DNA from: Cupriavidus basilensis
GTDB taxonomy: Bacteria; Pseudomonadota; Gammaproteobacteria; Burkholderiales; Burkholderiaceae
Length of the DNA: 64,000 bases
Assembly (NCBI RefSeq): GCF_000876015.1
Contig: NZ_BBQM01000020.1
Location: forward strand, 1 to 64,000
Direction of reading: 5' to 3'
Shown: piece by piece, positions 50,204 through 58,563 of the stretch
Layout of the letters: each line of letters opens with the position of its first letter
Numbering within the stretch: position 1 is the stretch's first letter
The notes under the pieces: model-generated
Told to the model about the DNA's origin: nothing
The model's database searches: none
Seen by the model: only the letters and a program-made list of their open reading frames with translations
Made by a program: the position numbers and the translations under genes

Positions 50204-50701
50204 TTACCGCGAAACCGCCTGGATCTCCTGGTGATAGCCGCTCGCGCGGCCGCGGTTCAACGAGTCGTATCCCGTAAGCAGGACAAGGACGAGCGCCATG
50301 CCAAGGCCGACGCCGGTCAGGATGGGCGTCTCACGGACATGCCCGGCCAATGCGAGGATGATGCCAGTGAGTGCGATGAGCATTTCACCGTAGATCACCC
50401 TGCGCAGACTCTCGATGGTGCCCGTCAGGTGGGCGCTTTCCTGCACAAGAAACTGTGAAGGATCGGTGCCCAGCAGGGCGGAGAACCTGGCGTGATTGCT
50501 GCCCAGGCCCGCAAAGTACGCTCCGCTTGCCAGCAGAACGAGTCCTCCCGCGATCAGAAGCGACCATCCCATGCCGTAGAGCATGCCGACCGATGTTCTC
50601 GCCAGGTATGCGCCGGATCCCACCGCAACCAGTGACAAACCGAAGCAGATCGCCGCGCCCATGCGCTCGGAGCTGTAGTAGCCATCGACAACGTCGATCA
50701 T
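50204..50701 (-). CDS. Hypothetical inner-membrane protein, 165 residues
   Basis: Four predicted membrane helices: AAICFGLSLVAVGSGAYLA, MGWSLLIAGGLVLLASGAYF, MLIALTGIILALAG and TGVGLGMALVLVLLTGYD. A hydrophilic loop of about 40 residues sits in the middle (HARFSALLGTDPSQFLVQES). No family recognised. The start overlaps the TetR gene stop by four bases, so it is co-expressed with the regulator. Confidence 0.8.
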   Translation of the reverse strand: MIDVVDGYYSSERMGAAICFGLSLVAVGSGAYLARTSVGMLYGMGWSLLIAGGLVLLASGAYFAGLGSNHARFSALLGTDPSQFLVQESAHLTGTIESLRRVIYGEMLIALTGIILALAGHVRETPILTGVGLGMALVLVLLTGYDSLNRGRASGYHQEIQAVSR

Positions 50702-51288
50702 CTCTTTCCTCCCTGGGCATCGCTTGACTTCAACGCGGCCGTGACCGTTTCGATGAGTGCGGCAATCATCCTGCGCATTTCCTTGCCGTCCTTGGCGACA
50801 TCCTTGAATCCTTTCATGCCGAAGACGATGACGCGGGCCAGTTCGGGCGCCTTTACCTTCAATCCGGAGAGTTCGACGGACGTCCCCAGGATGTCGGCCA
50901 GGAGTTCCTCGAAGGCGAAATAGCTCTCAAGCACCGGGGGGAAGCCGATGTCGAACATGTCCTTGGCGTCGGGATTGGCCAGGACCATCTCGAAGCCCTC
51001 CGCACCCCAGCTCTCGCACGCAAAGCGCAGCTTTGCCTCAAGACCCGAGCGTTTCCCCAGTCCGGTCTTGATGTCCTCGAACTTGGCTGTGACCATCGTT
51101 TCGATGACGGCCCGGAAGACGCTCTCCTTGTCGGGAAAGGACAGGTAGAGATTGGGGCGCGAGAGCCCGGCCGACTTGGCTATGTCGGCCATCGTCGTGC
51201 GCGCGTAGCCATAGCGAAGGAACACGTCGATCGCGGCCTGAATGACCTGCCGGGTACGCGCGGGGTCTGTCGGGGCGGTTCTTTTCAT
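50698..51288 (-). CDS. TetR-family transcriptional regulator
   Basis: 196 residues from the ATG at 51288. The helix-turn-helix is clear: QAAIDVFLRYGYARTTMADI, then AKSAGLSRPNLYLSFPDKES. The C-terminal ligand domain is family-variable. It is divergent from an SDR gene, with a perfect inverted repeat at 51324-51346 between them that is the likely operator. It probably represses both itself and the SDR. Confidence 0.92.
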   Translation of the reverse strand: MKRTAPTDPARTRQVIQAAIDVFLRYGYARTTMADIAKSAGLSRPNLYLSFPDKESVFRAVIETMVTAKFEDIKTGLGKRSGLEAKLRFACESWGAEGFEMVLANPDAKDMFDIGFPPVLESYFAFEELLADILGTSVELSGLKVKAPELARVIVFGMKGFKDVAKDGKEMRRMIAALIETVTAALKSSDAQGGKR

Positions 51289-51323
51289 GGAGGAGGACTC
51301 AGGATCAATGGCTGGATTCTGAC

Positions 51324-51346
51324 ATATTGACAAGTAATGTCAATAT
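51324..51346. promoter_or_regulatory. TetR-type operator
   Basis: ATATTGACA - five bases - TGTCAATAT, a perfect 9-base inverted repeat in an A+T-rich divergent promoter. TGACA and TGTCA also recur further on, near 51354-51374, and may be a second, weaker site. Confidence 0.7.
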
Positions 51347-51423
51347 ATTAAACTGACACTTGGACCGAAAATGTCATCATGTTCGATGGCGCGGTCAACC
51401 CTGACCCAACCAAGGAGTTACCC

Positions 51424-52245
51424 ATGTCAGCGTCGAAAGTCTGGTTCATCTCAGGAGCTTCCCGCGGTTTTGGCCGTATCTGGACGGAGGGCGCGCTGCG
51501 GCGCGGAGACCGGGTGGCAGCAACCGCGCGCGACGCCAACGCGCTCGCGGACCTCAAGGAAAGGTTTGGCGACGCCTTGTTGACCTTGACGATGGATGTC
51601 ACGCGTCAGCAGGAAGTCGTCGCCGCCGTCAACAAGGCGCATCAACACTTCGGAAAGATCGACCTCGTGATCAGCAATGCGGGCAATGGGTTGATGGGCG
51701 CGGTTGAAGAGACCGCTCTCGATGAAGCGAGGGCGAACTTCGAAACCAATGTCCTGGGGACGCTGGCCGTCATTCAGGCGGCCTTGCCGTTGCTTCGTGC
51801 TCAAAAGCACGGACACATCCTGCTCGTCACCAGTGTCGGCGGGCTGATCACATTCCCGCTGGGCGGCATCTACCAGGCGACGAAATTCGCCGTCGAGGGC
51901 CTGGGCCAAACGCTGGCCCAGGAAGTCGCGGAATTCGGCATCAAGGTCACGATGATCGAGCCCGGCCCGTTCAACACCGAGTTCATGAGCCAGTCTTCGA
52001 TGAAGCAGGCCAGGCCCATGCCTGAATATGACGCCATGCGGGCGCAGCTCGCGGCAACCCTTACCCCGGCCATGTTCGGCGATCCGTCGGCGACGGTTGA
52101 AGCACTGTTCAAGGTCGTCGACGCGGAGGATCCGCCGCTGCATTTCATCATGGGCGGTCTGACGCCGCTGGTACGCCAATGCTATGCGGCGCGGCTGGAT
52201 GGCTGGACGAAATGGGAGACAGTCTCCGCCGCCGCGCAGGGCTGA
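51424..52245 (+). CDS. SDR-family oxidoreductase
   Basis: 273 residues from ATG 51424 (AGGAG seven bases upstream; an earlier ATG lacks this). Cofactor motif VWFISGASRGFGRIW, catalytic Ser in LLVTSVGGLITFP and YxxxK in GGIYQATKFAVEG. IEPGPFNTEF is typical of the classical SDR group with NADP preference. The substrate is unknown. The TetR operator in its promoter suggests induction by a small, perhaps toxic, compound. Confidence 0.92.
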   Translation: MSASKVWFISGASRGFGRIWTEGALRRGDRVAATARDANALADLKERFGDALLTLTMDVTRQQEVVAAVNKAHQHFGKIDLVISNAGNGLMGAVEETALDEARANFETNVLGTLAVIQAALPLLRAQKHGHILLVTSVGGLITFPLGGIYQATKFAVEGLGQTLAQEVAEFGIKVTMIEPGPFNTEFMSQSSMKQARPMPEYDAMRAQLAATLTPAMFGDPSATVEALFKVVDAEDPPLHFIMGGLTPLVRQCYAARLDGWTKWETVSAAAQG

Positions 52246-52352
52246 AATACGCTTCGCCAGGATAACGCGCCGGCGGAGACGCTGGCGCGGGCGAGCCCGT
52301 CGGCATCCCATCGACGAAAGCGCAGCGCGCGCGGGTGCCCGTTGGCATGCTC

Positions 52353-53240
52353 CTACCCATTATTTGGCTCCAGGCGCTCGCGCCAGCCCCGGATCTGCTG
52401 CGCCACGTGATCCATGAATGCTCGGGTCCGGCCCGAGTGCCGCAGATGCGGGTGCGTCAGCAGCCACAGGCTGGGCGAAAGCCGCCGGGGCGGAAATTCC
52501 AGCAATTCCAGGCCCGTGCCGTGCGCCATGAAGCAGGGCAGTGCGGTCGCTCCGGTTCCGTTTTCGGCAAGCCGGCGCAGCGCCACGAATGAATCGGCAG
52601 TGGCGGCGACGGCGGCATTGCCGATACGCTCGCGCAGCCATGTGCCGATCGGCCCTTGCGCGAGATGGCCGTCGGGCAGCAGCCACGCCTGGCCGGCAGG
52701 TTCATGGCCGCGTGCCCGGATAGAGGCCGGCGCGGCATACAAGCCCCAGTCCATGCGCGCCAAAGGCTTGCCGACCCAGGCGGGCGGCGGCTCGTGCGTG
52801 GGGCGCAAGGCCACGTCGGCCTCGCGCCGGTCCAGATCCAGCCGGGCATTCGTGATGCGCATTTCCACCGTGATTGCCGGGAACCGTTCGTGGAAGGCAC
52901 GCAGGATGTCCGGCAGGATGCCGTCGGCGAGGGAATCCGTTGTGGTGAAGCGTACCGGGCCGGCCAGGCCCGCGGCCTGTCCTTCCACCTCGCGCCGGGC
53001 CCCGGTGAGGGCGCGTTCGAATGCCTCGCCGATGTCGATGAAACGCTGGCCCGCGTCCGTGGGGACGTAGCCGGTTTGCAGGCGGTCGAAGAGCGCCGTG
53101 CCGACCTCCTGTTCGAGCACGTGCAGGCGTCGCAGCACGGTGGCGTGCGATACCCCCAGCGCGCGCGCCGCGCCCGCCGCCGATCCGCCGCGCGCCATGG
53201 CCAGCAGGTGGCGCAGATCATTCCAGTCGAGGTCTTTCAT
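52353..53240 (-). CDS. LysR-family transcriptional regulator
   Basis: 295 residues. N-terminal winged helix WNDLRHLLAMARGGSAAGAA with ALGVSHATVLRRLHVLEQEV and LFDRLQTGYVPTDAGQRF. The effector domain starts near GPVRFTTTDSLADGILPDIL. It is divergent from the DoxX gene and is its probable regulator; an 8-base palindrome ATAGCTAT lies between them at 53308-53315. Confidence 0.93.
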   Translation of the reverse strand: MKDLDWNDLRHLLAMARGGSAAGAARALGVSHATVLRRLHVLEQEVGTALFDRLQTGYVPTDAGQRFIDIGEAFERALTGARREVEGQAAGLAGPVRFTTTDSLADGILPDILRAFHERFPAITVEMRITNARLDLDRREADVALRPTHEPPPAWVGKPLARMDWGLYAAPASIRARGHEPAGQAWLLPDGHLAQGPIGTWLRERIGNAAVAATADSFVALRRLAENGTGATALPCFMAHGTGLELLEFPPRRLSPSLWLLTHPHLRHSGRTRAFMDHVAQQIRGWRERLEPNNG

Positions 53241-53376
53241 GGGGAGTCGCCGCGCTGGGCAGGACTTGCCGGGTGGCTGTTCATTTTTGTGTAGTCGATG
53301 TCCAAATATAGCTATTTTCGAACATATTGGCGCGGTTCACTATGACGGCATCTTCTTCATCAAGGTGCCATTCATC

Positions 53377-53784
53377 ATGTTGGACAACAAAACGGCCCCA
53401 TACGGGGCGCTATTGCTCCGCCTCCTGCTCGGCGCGTCTTTCCTGGCCCACGTCAGCGTGAAGCTATTCGTCTTCACGGTGCCTGGTTTCGTCGGCTATT
53501 TCGGCTCGCAGGGATTGCCGCCGCTGATGGCCTATCTGGCGATCGCGCTGGAGCTGCTGGGCGGCCTGGCGCTGATCTTCGGCGTCTATGCGCGCTGGGT
53601 GGCCGTACCACTGGTGTTCGAACTGCTGGGCACCATTGCCGTGGTGCATGGCAAGCTCGGCTGGGAGTTCAACAACAAGGGCGGCGGCTGGGAATATCCC
53701 GCGTTCTGGGCGGCCGCCCTGGTCGCCTTCATCCTGCTGGGCGATGGCCGCTGCGCTCTGCGTCCGTCGCGCCGGGCGGGCTGA
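53377..53784 (+). CDS. DoxX-family membrane protein
   Basis: 135 residues with four helices: ALLLRLLLGASFLAHVSVK, a Gly-rich turn, MAYLAIALELLGGLALIFGVY, VAVPLVFELLGTIAVVHGK and FWAAALVAFILLGDG. The layout matches the DoxX/DoxD-like family, whose members take part in redox or thiol stress defence or simply in membrane integrity. Divergent from a LysR gene. The start at 53377 has only a distant AAGG. Confidence 0.85.
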   Translation: MLDNKTAPYGALLLRLLLGASFLAHVSVKLFVFTVPGFVGYFGSQGLPPLMAYLAIALELLGGLALIFGVYARWVAVPLVFELLGTIAVVHGKLGWEFNNKGGGWEYPAFWAAALVAFILLGDGRCALRPSRRAG

Positions 53785-53935
53785 ACGCGCAGGCCGAAGG
53801 CTAAACGGTCGATGCGGCGGCGTTGCTCCCGCGCCTGCCGGGGGCGTCCGTTGGTCCGTTGCGGGGGCTCGGGGATTCGGGAAAGGGACGACCACCACCG
53901 AGGCTTGATCGCCAAAACGGCAAGCCCATTGGCAA

Positions 53936-53965
53936 AAAGCGCAGCCCGCGGGCTGCGCTTTCGTT
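53936..53965 (+). terminator. Terminator downstream of DoxX
   Basis: A 26-base perfect palindrome (AAAGCGCAGCCCG and complement, 53936-53961) followed by a T-rich tract. It also precedes the end of the convergent 24-residue gene, so it may serve both. Confidence 0.8.
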
Positions 53966-54017
53966 TTCAGGGTCTGGCCGCTTCATGTCGCGGCAGGCCG
54001 CGCGCGCCGGCGCGCGA

Positions 54018-54092
54018 TCAGTGCACGAACAGCCAGATCAGCAGCAGCACGAAGGCCGGGACACCGAGCAGCCAGGCGAGAACGTAGGGCAT
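54018..54092 (-). CDS. 24-residue hydrophobic membrane peptide
   Basis: The ATG at 54092 is preceded by an AAGGAAGG tract and opens a 24-codon frame. The product is one membrane helix (VLAWLLGVPAFVLLLIWLF) between MPY and a final VH. A -10-like TACAGT lies at 54127-54132 on the same strand. The clean ribosome site, promoter and length suited to a single span support it. Such peptides are often stress-induced membrane modulators, but no family is claimed. Confidence 0.55.
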   Translation of the reverse strand: MPYVLAWLLGVPAFVLLLIWLFVH

Positions 54093-54341
54093 GATTTCCT
54101 TCCTTTTTCGCTGTTTCCACGACTCCACTGTAGGGGGCGGGTCTCGCGGGCGGTGTCCGGCGGTTTCCCCTTGCCATGTAGGAGGGGGCTGACTTGCCGG
54201 GAGGCGGGGAAATCCGGTGCGGCGGAAGGCGGCCGGAGGGGAATGGCGGGGGATGGCGGCGGGCGTGGCGCCGGCAACGGCGGCCGGGAGGCCGTCATTG
54301 CCGGTCGAGGCAGGCGCTCGCCGGCGGCGAGGCCCGGTCCT
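54093..54341. other. G-rich intergenic stretch
   Basis: No gene supported beyond the small-gene promoter. The plus strand from about 54180 to 54290 is strongly G-rich with several runs of three to five G. Confidence 0.4.
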
Positions 54342-54728
54342 TCAGTCCTCTTCGTCTTCCTCGGATTCGAGGAAATCGCGGCGCAGCAGCCAGTTCGTGA
54401 TGGCTTCGTCGCAGACCTTCTTGAGCTTGTTCTTGTCCGGCAGGCTGTCGAACAGCTCGAAGTTCACCAGCGCCAGGCCGGCGTCGGTGATGTAGAACAG
54501 GCGGCCGGGCTCGTCGTAATGCACGATGCGCCCGTCGATGCCGTTTTCCTCGCTGTCGGCCGGCATGTCTTCCAGTTCCACCACCCGGCAGGTGAAGCGC
54601 GGGCTGCGGGTATGGGTCAGATATTCAAACTCGTCATGCATCACCTCGCCGCCCTTGGGCGTGAAGATGGCGAAACCCCAGATGAAGCGGGGCATCGGCA
54701 GATCGGACAGATCGTCAATCTCGTCCAT
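54342..54728 (-). CDS. Acidic hypothetical protein, 128 residues
   Basis: ATG with GGGAG upstream and a GATAAT -10 at 54756-54761. The product is acidic, with a C-terminal run of Glu and Asp (ESEEDEED). The middle looks alpha/beta (FIWGFAIFTPKGGEVMHDEF, GRLFYITDAGLALVNFELF). No catalytic or binding motif known to me. It is alone between the small peptide gene and the MliC-like gene. Confidence 0.75.
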   Translation of the reverse strand: MDEIDDLSDLPMPRFIWGFAIFTPKGGEVMHDEFEYLTHTRSPRFTCRVVELEDMPADSEENGIDGRIVHYDEPGRLFYITDAGLALVNFELFDSLPDKNKLKKVCDEAITNWLLRRDFLESEEDEED

Positions 54729-54804
54729 GGTGTTCTCCCTGATTCGATAAGCCGCATTATCGCTCAGCGGGAGCCCCGGCGACCAATGTCGTGCGGCGGG
54801 AGGC

Positions 54805-55179
54805 TTATTTCACCGCCTTGCAATTGGCGTAGGCGGGCGGCGCGTCGTCGCCCCGGGTCAGGTCCTGGAGCCGGCCTTCGTCGCCCTTGGTGATCCATTG
54901 GTGGATGCCGTGCGCGTAGCGCGCGCCGGAGCCGGTCAGCACGCTGACGAACAGCAGCGGCGGCTTGCCGTCGAGGCGCAGGATGGCGATCTGGTTGTCC
55001 GCGCCGTTGAAATAGCGGGCAGTGAGCTGCCTGCCCTCGTCGCAGCGGTAGCGCACCGTGCGCGGGGCATCGAAGCGCACGCCGTCGATGCCGGGCCGGG
55101 CCTGCGCCGGAAGCGCCGCCAGGCCGAGCGTGCAGGCCAGGGCGGCGGCGAGGCAATGCTTTGGAAAGCGCGGCGGCAT
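54805..55179 (-). CDS. MliC-like periplasmic/outer-membrane protein
   Basis: 124 residues with a signal peptide ending ALPAQARPG; no lipobox Cys. The mature part has the MliC hallmark YRCDEGRQLTARYFNG, then NQIAILRLDGKPPLLFVSVL, GSGARYAHGIHQWITKGDEG and a C-terminal Cys that would pair with the first. MliC proteins inhibit C-type lysozyme. Start 55179 is set by AGGAG seven bases upstream. It follows glpD on the same strand. Confidence 0.8.
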   Translation of the reverse strand: MPPRFPKHCLAAALACTLGLAALPAQARPGIDGVRFDAPRTVRYRCDEGRQLTARYFNGADNQIAILRLDGKPPLLFVSVLTGSGARYAHGIHQWITKGDEGRLQDLTRGDDAPPAYANCKAVK

Positions 55180-55205
55180 GGCGGCTCCTGGCTGGCGTGC
55201 GGGCA

Positions 55206-56810
55206 TCACGACAGCATATAACCGCTGGCCAGCGAACGGAAGCTCTCCACCTCGGCGGCCTGCCAGGCGGCGTCGTGGCCGTGCTCCTCGGCCAGGATCT
55301 GCGCCACGCGCGGCGCGGCGGCGCTGGCGGCGCCGGCTTCGAGGAACAGCGCGCGGTTGCGCCGCGCCAGCACGTCTTCCACGCGCCGCGCCAGCTCGAA
55401 GCGCGCGGCGAAGCGCACGTGGGCGGCGCTCAGGCCGGAGCCGGGCACGAGGATCTCGTCCGTGCCGGGCAGCGCGCGCAGCATGGCGAGCTCGTTGCCG
55501 TAGTAGCGGTCGGGCGAGCCGGTGCCGGCCGCGGGCAGGTCGGCGGGCAGGCCCCGCGCGCCGTGCAGCGGCAGGTCGGCGGTCACGCACGGCGCGGCCG
55601 GCAGCATCTTGCGCTCGATGGCGGTGCCGATCACGTCCTGCGCCATGCGCCGGTAGGTGGTCCACTTGCCGCCGGTGACGGTGATCAGGCCGCCCCGGGA
55701 CACCAGGATGGTGTGCTCGCGCGAGAGCGAGGCGGTGGAGGCCTCGCCGGTGGCCTTGACCAGCGGGCGCAGGCCGGCCCATACGCTGGTCACGTCGGCG
55801 CGCGTGGGCGTGCGCGACAGGTAGCGCGCCGCGGTTTCCAGGATGAAGTCGACGTCGTCGGCGCCCGCGCGCGGCTCCAGCGGCAGGTCCTTGCGCGGCG
55901 TGTCGGTGGTGCCGACGATGGTGTGGCCGTTCCACGGCACCACGAACAGCACGCGGCCGTCGTCGGTCTTGGGGATCAGGATGGCGCGCTCGCCCGGCAG
56001 GAAGCTGCGCGGCAGCGTCAGGTGCACGCCCTGGCTCGGCGCCACCATGCCGCGCGCCTGGCCGTCCTCCATCTGGCGGATGGCGTCCACCCACACGCCG
56101 GTGGCATTGATCACGCAGCCGGCCTCGAGCGCGAAGCTGGCGCCGCCGAGCACGTCCTGCACGGTGACGCCGGCGATCACGCCGTTCTTCTGCGACAGGC
56201 CGGTCACGCGCATGTAGTTGACGGCGGTGCCGCCCACGTCGAACAGCGTGCGCATCAGCGCGATGGCCAGGCGGGCATCGTCGAACTGGCCGTCGAAGTA
56301 CAGGTTGCCGCCGCGCAGCGGGCGCCCGCCCACGTGCTCGGCCAGCGTGGGCGCGGCGGCCAGCGTCTCGCGGTGGTTGAGCCAGCGGCTGCCGGACAGG
56401 TTGAGGCCGCCGGCCAGCAGGTCGTAGACCTTGAGGCCGATGCCGTAGAAGGGCTGGTCGAACAACTGGTAGGCCGGCACCACGAAGCCCAGCGGCCACA
56501 CCAGGTGCGGCGCGTTGCGCGCCAGCAGCCCGCGCTCGTGCAGCGCCTCGCGCACCAGGCTGATGTTGCCCTGCGCCAGGTAGCGCACGCCGCCGTGGAC
56601 CAGCTTGGTGGCCTTGCTCGAGGTGCCCTTGGCGAAGTCGGCGGCTTCCACCAGCAGCGTGCGGTAGCCGCGCGAGGCGGCGTCCACCGCGGTGCCCAGG
56701 CCGGTGGCGCCGCCGCCGATGACGATCACGTCCCACCTGGGTTCGCGCTCGAGCGTGGCGAGCAGCGCGGCGCGGTCGGGCGGCAGGGCGGGGGAGGACA
56801 GTGTCTGCAT
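55206..56810 (-). CDS. glpD: Aerobic glycerol-3-phosphate dehydrogenase
   Basis: 534 residues. Oxidises sn-glycerol-3-phosphate to dihydroxyacetone phosphate at the membrane and passes electrons to quinone. FAD-binding VIVIGGGATGLGTAVDAASR, DFAKGTSSKATKLVHGGVRY, GVHLTLPRSFLPGERAILI and FVVPWNGHTIVGTTD are all family hallmarks. The C-terminal helical DAO_C domain ends in AWQAAEVESFRSL. AAGGA precedes the ATG. It lies 100 bases after glpK on the same strand; together with glpR and the glpSTP genes it forms the glycerol locus. Confidence 0.96.
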   Translation of the reverse strand: MQTLSSPALPPDRAALLATLEREPRWDVIVIGGGATGLGTAVDAASRGYRTLLVEAADFAKGTSSKATKLVHGGVRYLAQGNISLVREALHERGLLARNAPHLVWPLGFVVPAYQLFDQPFYGIGLKVYDLLAGGLNLSGSRWLNHRETLAAAPTLAEHVGGRPLRGGNLYFDGQFDDARLAIALMRTLFDVGGTAVNYMRVTGLSQKNGVIAGVTVQDVLGGASFALEAGCVINATGVWVDAIRQMEDGQARGMVAPSQGVHLTLPRSFLPGERAILIPKTDDGRVLFVVPWNGHTIVGTTDTPRKDLPLEPRAGADDVDFILETAARYLSRTPTRADVTSVWAGLRPLVKATGEASTASLSREHTILVSRGGLITVTGGKWTTYRRMAQDVIGTAIERKMLPAAPCVTADLPLHGARGLPADLPAAGTGSPDRYYGNELAMLRALPGTDEILVPGSGLSAAHVRFAARFELARRVEDVLARRNRALFLEAGAASAAAPRVAQILAEEHGHDAAWQAAEVESFRSLASGYMLS

Positions 56811-56910
56811 GATTCCTTGTCTGATGCGGTTGCCTGGGGCGGTTGCCTGGGGCGGTTCGGCCCGGTGTGGCGATGTGGCGATGTGGCTCTGGGCTGTCCG
56901 GGCGGGCCGG

Positions 56911-58497
56911 TCAGCCGGCGGCGTGCGGCGGCGCGCCGTCCTCGCGCGCCCAGTCGCGCGCGCGCTCCACCGCGCGGTGCCAGCGCCACAAGCGGTAGGC
57001 GCGCGCGTCGGCGGACAGGTTGGGTTCGAAGCGGTGCTCCACCTGCCACTGGCTGGCGATTTCTTCCTCGCCGCTCCAGTAGCCGGTGGCCAGCCCGGCC
57101 AGGTAGGCGGCGCCCAGCGCCGTGGTCTCGGTCACGCGCGGGCGCACCACCACCGTGCCGAGCAGGTCGGCCTGCATCTGCATCAGCAGGTCGCTGCGCG
57201 AGGCGCCGCCGTCCACGCGCAGCTCGGCCAGCGCGATGCCGGCGTCCTTCTGCATGGCGTCCAGCACGTCCACGCTCTGCAGCGCGATCGACTCCAGCGC
57301 CGCGCGCGCGATATGCGGGCGGCCGGTGCCGCGCGTGATGCCCACCAGCGTGCCGCGCGCGAACGGGTCCCAGTGCGGCGCGCCGAGGCCGGCGAAGGCC
57401 GGCACCAGCACCACGCCATCGGTATCCTCGCACTGGCGCGCGAGCGGCTCCGCCTCGGGCGCGCTGTTGATGATCTGCAGGCCGTCGCGCAGCCACTGGA
57501 TGGTGGCGCCGCCCATGAACACGCCGCCTTCGAGGCAGTATTGCGTGCGCGCGGCGGCGGGCGCGGCGCCGCCGAGCTGCCAGCCGATGGTGGTGAGCAG
57601 CCGGTTGTGCGAGGCGACCGGCTGCGCGCCGGTGTTCATCAGCAGGAAGCAGCCGGTGCCGTAGGTGTTCTTGGCCATGCCCGGCGACAGGCAGGCCTGG
57701 CCGTAGGTGGCGGCTTGCTGGTCGCCGGCGATGCCGGCGATCGGGATCTCCGCGCCGAACCAGCGCGCCGCCGTGCGCGCCACCTCGCCGCTGGACGGCG
57801 CCACCTCGGGCAGCAGGCTGCGCGGGATGTCGAGCACGCCGAGCAGGGCATCGTCCCAGGCGAACGTGTGGATGTTGAACAGCAGCGTGCGCGAGGCGTT
57901 GGAGACGTCGGTGACGTGGCGCCTGCCGTCGGTGAGCTGCCAGATCAGCCAGCTGTCCACGGTGCCGAAGGCGAGCTCGCCGCGCGCGGCGCGTTCGCGC
58001 GCGCCTTCGATGTTGTCCAGCATCCAGCGCAGCTTGGTGCCGGAGAAATAGGCGTCGATGATGAGCCCGGTGCGCGCGCGGAACAGCTCGCCGTGGCCCT
58101 CGGCCTGCAGCGCCTCGCACAGCGGCGCGGTGCGGCGGTCCTGCCAGACCAGCGCGCGCCCGACCGGCTCGCCGGTCTTGCGGTCCCACAGCACGGTGGT
58201 CTCGCGCTGGTTGGTGATGCCGATGGCCTGCACCTGGCTGGCGGCCACGCCGGCGTCGCCGAGCACTTCGTGCGCCACCGCCAGCTGCGACTGCCAGATC
58301 TCGTAGGGATCGTGCTCGACGTGGCCGGGGTGCGGGTAATATTGCCGGAATTCGCGCTGGGCGACCCGCACCACGTTGCCGGCGTGATCGAACAGGATGG
58401 CGCGCGAGCTGCTGGTGCCCTGGTCCAGCGCGAGCACGTAGCGGGGCTGGCCGGGCGACTGGCCGCGGGGCTGGCCCGTGGGCTGGGTTTGCGTCAT
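56911..58497 (-). CDS. glpK: Glycerol kinase
   Basis: 528 residues. Phosphorylates glycerol to glycerol-3-phosphate with ATP. FGGY-family motifs are YVLALDQGTSSSRAILFD, QAIGITNQRETTVLWD, LVWQDRRT, SGTKLRWMLDN and the ATP-side NTYGTGCFLLMNTG with LRVDGGASRSDLLMQ. The Gly/Gln/Pro repeat at the N-terminus (GQPRGQSPGQPR) is not part of the fold. AGGAAAAAAGG lies just upstream of the ATG at 58497. It leads into glpD, and the product feeds GlpD directly. Confidence 0.96.
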   Translation of the reverse strand: MTQTQPTGQPRGQSPGQPRYVLALDQGTSSSRAILFDHAGNVVRVAQREFRQYYPHPGHVEHDPYEIWQSQLAVAHEVLGDAGVAASQVQAIGITNQRETTVLWDRKTGEPVGRALVWQDRRTAPLCEALQAEGHGELFRARTGLIIDAYFSGTKLRWMLDNIEGARERAARGELAFGTVDSWLIWQLTDGRRHVTDVSNASRTLLFNIHTFAWDDALLGVLDIPRSLLPEVAPSSGEVARTAARWFGAEIPIAGIAGDQQAATYGQACLSPGMAKNTYGTGCFLLMNTGAQPVASHNRLLTTIGWQLGGAAPAAARTQYCLEGGVFMGGATIQWLRDGLQIINSAPEAEPLARQCEDTDGVVLVPAFAGLGAPHWDPFARGTLVGITRGTGRPHIARAALESIALQSVDVLDAMQKDAGIALAELRVDGGASRSDLLMQMQADLLGTVVVRPRVTETTALGAAYLAGLATGYWSGEEEIASQWQVEHRFEPNLSADARAYRLWRWHRAVERARDWAREDGAPPHAAG

Positions 58498-58563
58498 GCC
58501 TTTTTTCCTGGATTTCCTGGATGCCATGCGACGGGCGCGCCATCGTGGCGGCCCGCAATATTC

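Noticed and set aside
54180..54290. G-quadruplex candidate
   Set aside because: G runs are short and unevenly spaced. Two-quartet folds are possible but unsupported.
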